Origin: Dinochytrium kinnereticum
Lineage: Eukaryota; Chytridiomycota; Chytridiomycetes; Chytridiales; Chytridiaceae
Direction of reading: 5' to 3'
DNA: 21,628 nucleotides
NCBI GenBank assembly: GCA_027604005.1
Contig: JADGJT010000360.1
Location: 1,510 to 23,137 of the forward strand
This document shows, piece by piece, positions 20,322 through 21,628 of this stretch (positions are counted from its first letter, which is position 1; each line of letters begins with the position of its first letter). The position numbers and the translations under genes are program-made. The notes beneath the pieces were generated by a model that was not told the DNA's origin, did no database searches, and saw only the letters and a program-made list of their open reading frames with translations.

Positions 20322-21477
20322 ATGTCGGTGCAGATGGACCAGGCAAGAAACGTCCAGAACGCCCCCTCAGGCTCTGTCGCCGCCGTCGCCCAGAGGTTCG
20401 TTAACCAGCAGCAGCAGCAGCAGCACCAGCAGCAACAGCCTTACCCTCCACCGCCTCTCACCATTGTGAGTTTTGCTTTTCATCCTCCAACGTAAACCAG
20501 TCCCACAAGCAACTCACCTACAACCTTTTCTTTTTTCTTCTTTTCTTTATAACCTACAGCAAATGATGACCCAGATGCTCGGTGGTCCCGCCGCCGCCAT
20601 GAACATGCCAGGGTGAGTGATGAAACTCTTTACTCTTAACTTTTCTCTGTGGTCTCTGTTTTAACACTGGGAATATCAATTCTCCTGTTCATAACCAGCT
20701 CATCCTCCGCTCCCCCTTCTGCCGCTCCGAGACCCTCCATGTTTCCTCCCGTCGAGGAGGCCCCTCTCTATGTGAATGCTAAACAGTACCATCGAATCTT
20801 GAAGCGAAGGGAGACGAGGCAGAAACTGGAGGCCATTCAGAAGGCTTCCAAGAAGGATAAGGCGGTAAGTTGGCGAGCGAGAAATGAGGAGACAGCAGAG
20901 TTTATTTCTTTTTTTTACACCCCCTTCCCCCTTCTTTTCGAGTGGTGAGAAAGGTGCACAGAAGGAAAGCGGTTGTTCAATAATTTATTGAAAAGAAAAG
21001 GGCGCTCTAAGCATAGCTCTCTCCGCCATCTATTCTTTTGTGCAGGCAGACAAAGCCAGCATTTCACCAATAATATACCCGTTTTATTTTTTTTTTTTTT
21101 TGATAAGCATCTCGCTCCAATCGTCTTCTCACCATCCTAACTCTCATTTGAAATCCTTTTGACTCCATCCACTCCTCATTCTAACAATCCTTTCTCCATC
21201 CCATATGACCTCCCCTCAACACTCATAGGGTTACGTCCACGAATCTCGTCACAGGCATGCGATGCGGAGACCCCGTGGCCCCGGAGGTCGGTTCCTCAGC
21301 TCTGCAGAGCGTGCTGCTTTGGAAGCTGCCGAGGCGGCCAAGGCTTCCTCCCTCACCACTGACGATCAGGAAGAGCAACAGGAGCGAGATCTGCGGGCTA
21401 TTGCGGGCCTTCATATGGCCATGAATGGGCATGCCCCTCCTAGGGAGTTGATGAGCGCTCCTCCTCCTAGCTCATAG
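20322..21477 (+). CDS. HAP2: CCAAT-binding factor subunit HAP2 / NF-YA, 203 aa
   Basis: Sequence-specific subunit of the trimeric CCAAT-binding complex (HAP2/HAP3/HAP5; NF-YA/B/C), acting in the nucleus. Exons 20322-20465, 20560-20612, 20699-20864 and 21229-21477 join in frame; an in-frame TAG at 20313-20315 fixes the start. The N-terminus has a polyglutamine tract (residues about 29-39, broken by one His) and a short Pro run. The subunit-association helix is PLYVNAKQYHRILKRR (about 88-103), and the DNA-recognition part is HESRHRHAMRRPRGPGGRF (about 125-143), both near-perfect family matches. The linker between them is about one residue longer than usual and is split by the third intron, 364 bp, the longest in this gene. 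The C-terminus (about 144-203) is Ala/Glu-rich and helical, then Pro-rich. No HAP4-recruiting partner is encoded nearby. It is compact compared with metazoan NF-YA (about 350 aa). Confidence 0.97.
20406..20438 (+). repeat. CAG-codon polyglutamine tract in HAP2 exon 1
   Basis: Six CAG, one CAC, two CAG, one CAA and one CAG codon. Gln-rich regions in NF-YA proteins act in transactivation. Confidence 0.9.
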
Positions 21478-21512
21478 AGACCTGTTTTTTTTGTTTTTTT
21501 TTGTTTTTTGTG

Positions 21513-21535
21513 TTTTTTTTTGGGGGGGGGGGGGG
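21513..21535. repeat. Composite homopolymer T9-G14 tract in the HAP2 3' flank
   Basis: A run of T passing directly into a run of G, about 35 bp past the HAP2 stop and preceded by several other T runs. The same T-then-G composite occurs at 295-317 and 702-725, and as C-then-A at 15514-15538. Beyond it, up to the window end, the sequence is G/T-rich with no gene. Confidence 0.85.
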
Positions 21536-21628
21536 AGGGGGCGGTTAAAGTTTTGCATTTTGGATGTTGCTTAAGCAAGGTGGTGTTTAAATGGGTAATT
21601 TTGTGTTTTGGGGGTTGAGTGGGGTGGG

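Noticed and set aside
20087..20404. Plus-strand open frame overlapping HAP2 exon 1
   Set aside because: It is in a different frame from the conserved HAP2 product and comes from the C/T-rich leader.
1..21628. CRISPR array, insertion sequence, rRNA genes or prophage
   Set aside because: No regularly spaced repeats, transposase or rRNA sequence; the window is intron-bearing eukaryotic nuclear DNA.

Overview
The window is nuclear DNA of a eukaryote that looks like a zoosporic (flagellated, chytrid-type) fungus. Three things point there. (i) All six protein genes show GT-AG spliceosomal introns, mostly 50-200 nt, and the models below need 41 introns in total. (ii) Two genes are fungal in character: a HAM1-like protein and a short HAP2/NF-YA. 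(iii) One gene encodes an axonemal inner-arm dynein intermediate chain (DNAI4/WDR78/IC138 type), which is only expected where a motile flagellum exists. The species cannot be named from the sequence. Exon boundaries were deduced by hand from splice motifs, reading-frame continuity and family conservation.

Layout, left to right. 1-2136 (minus): type II beta-ketoacyl-ACP synthase, nine exons seen, C-terminus off the left edge. 2137-2279: 143-bp divergent promoter. 2280-4379 (plus): 563-aa RNA-ligase-like nucleotidyltransferase, five exons. 4380-4865: gene-free. 4866-9121 (plus): 1121-aa HAM1-like fungal protein, 13 exons, with a long charged disordered insert. 9122-9973: gene-free. 9974-12910 (plus): 958-aa alpha-arrestin-like adaptor, two exons. 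12911-13626: convergent 3' regions. 13627-19296 (minus): 980-aa DNAI4-type WD40 dynein intermediate chain, 14 exons. 19297-20321: 1-kb divergent intergenic region full of microsatellites. 20322-21477 (plus): 203-aa HAP2/NF-YA CCAAT-binding subunit, four exons. 21478-21628: 3' flank with a T/G homopolymer tract.

The genes do not form a pathway: they are a mitochondrial fatty-acid enzyme, an RNA repair/processing candidate, a membrane-trafficking adaptor, a flagellar motor subunit and a transcription factor, spaced as in an ordinary compact fungal genome. Two pairs are divergent and may share promoters (KAS/ligase and DNAI4/HAP2). The most interesting items are the stand-alone RNA-ligase-like protein with a KANG motif, the poly(C)-poly(A) tracts at 3' splice sites, the frequent AAG acceptors, the serially repeated R-x-S-[LIV]-D motifs in the arrestin, and a palindromic CCAAT box upstream of the CCAAT-binding factor gene itself. 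No rRNA, tRNA, transposon or CRISPR was found.
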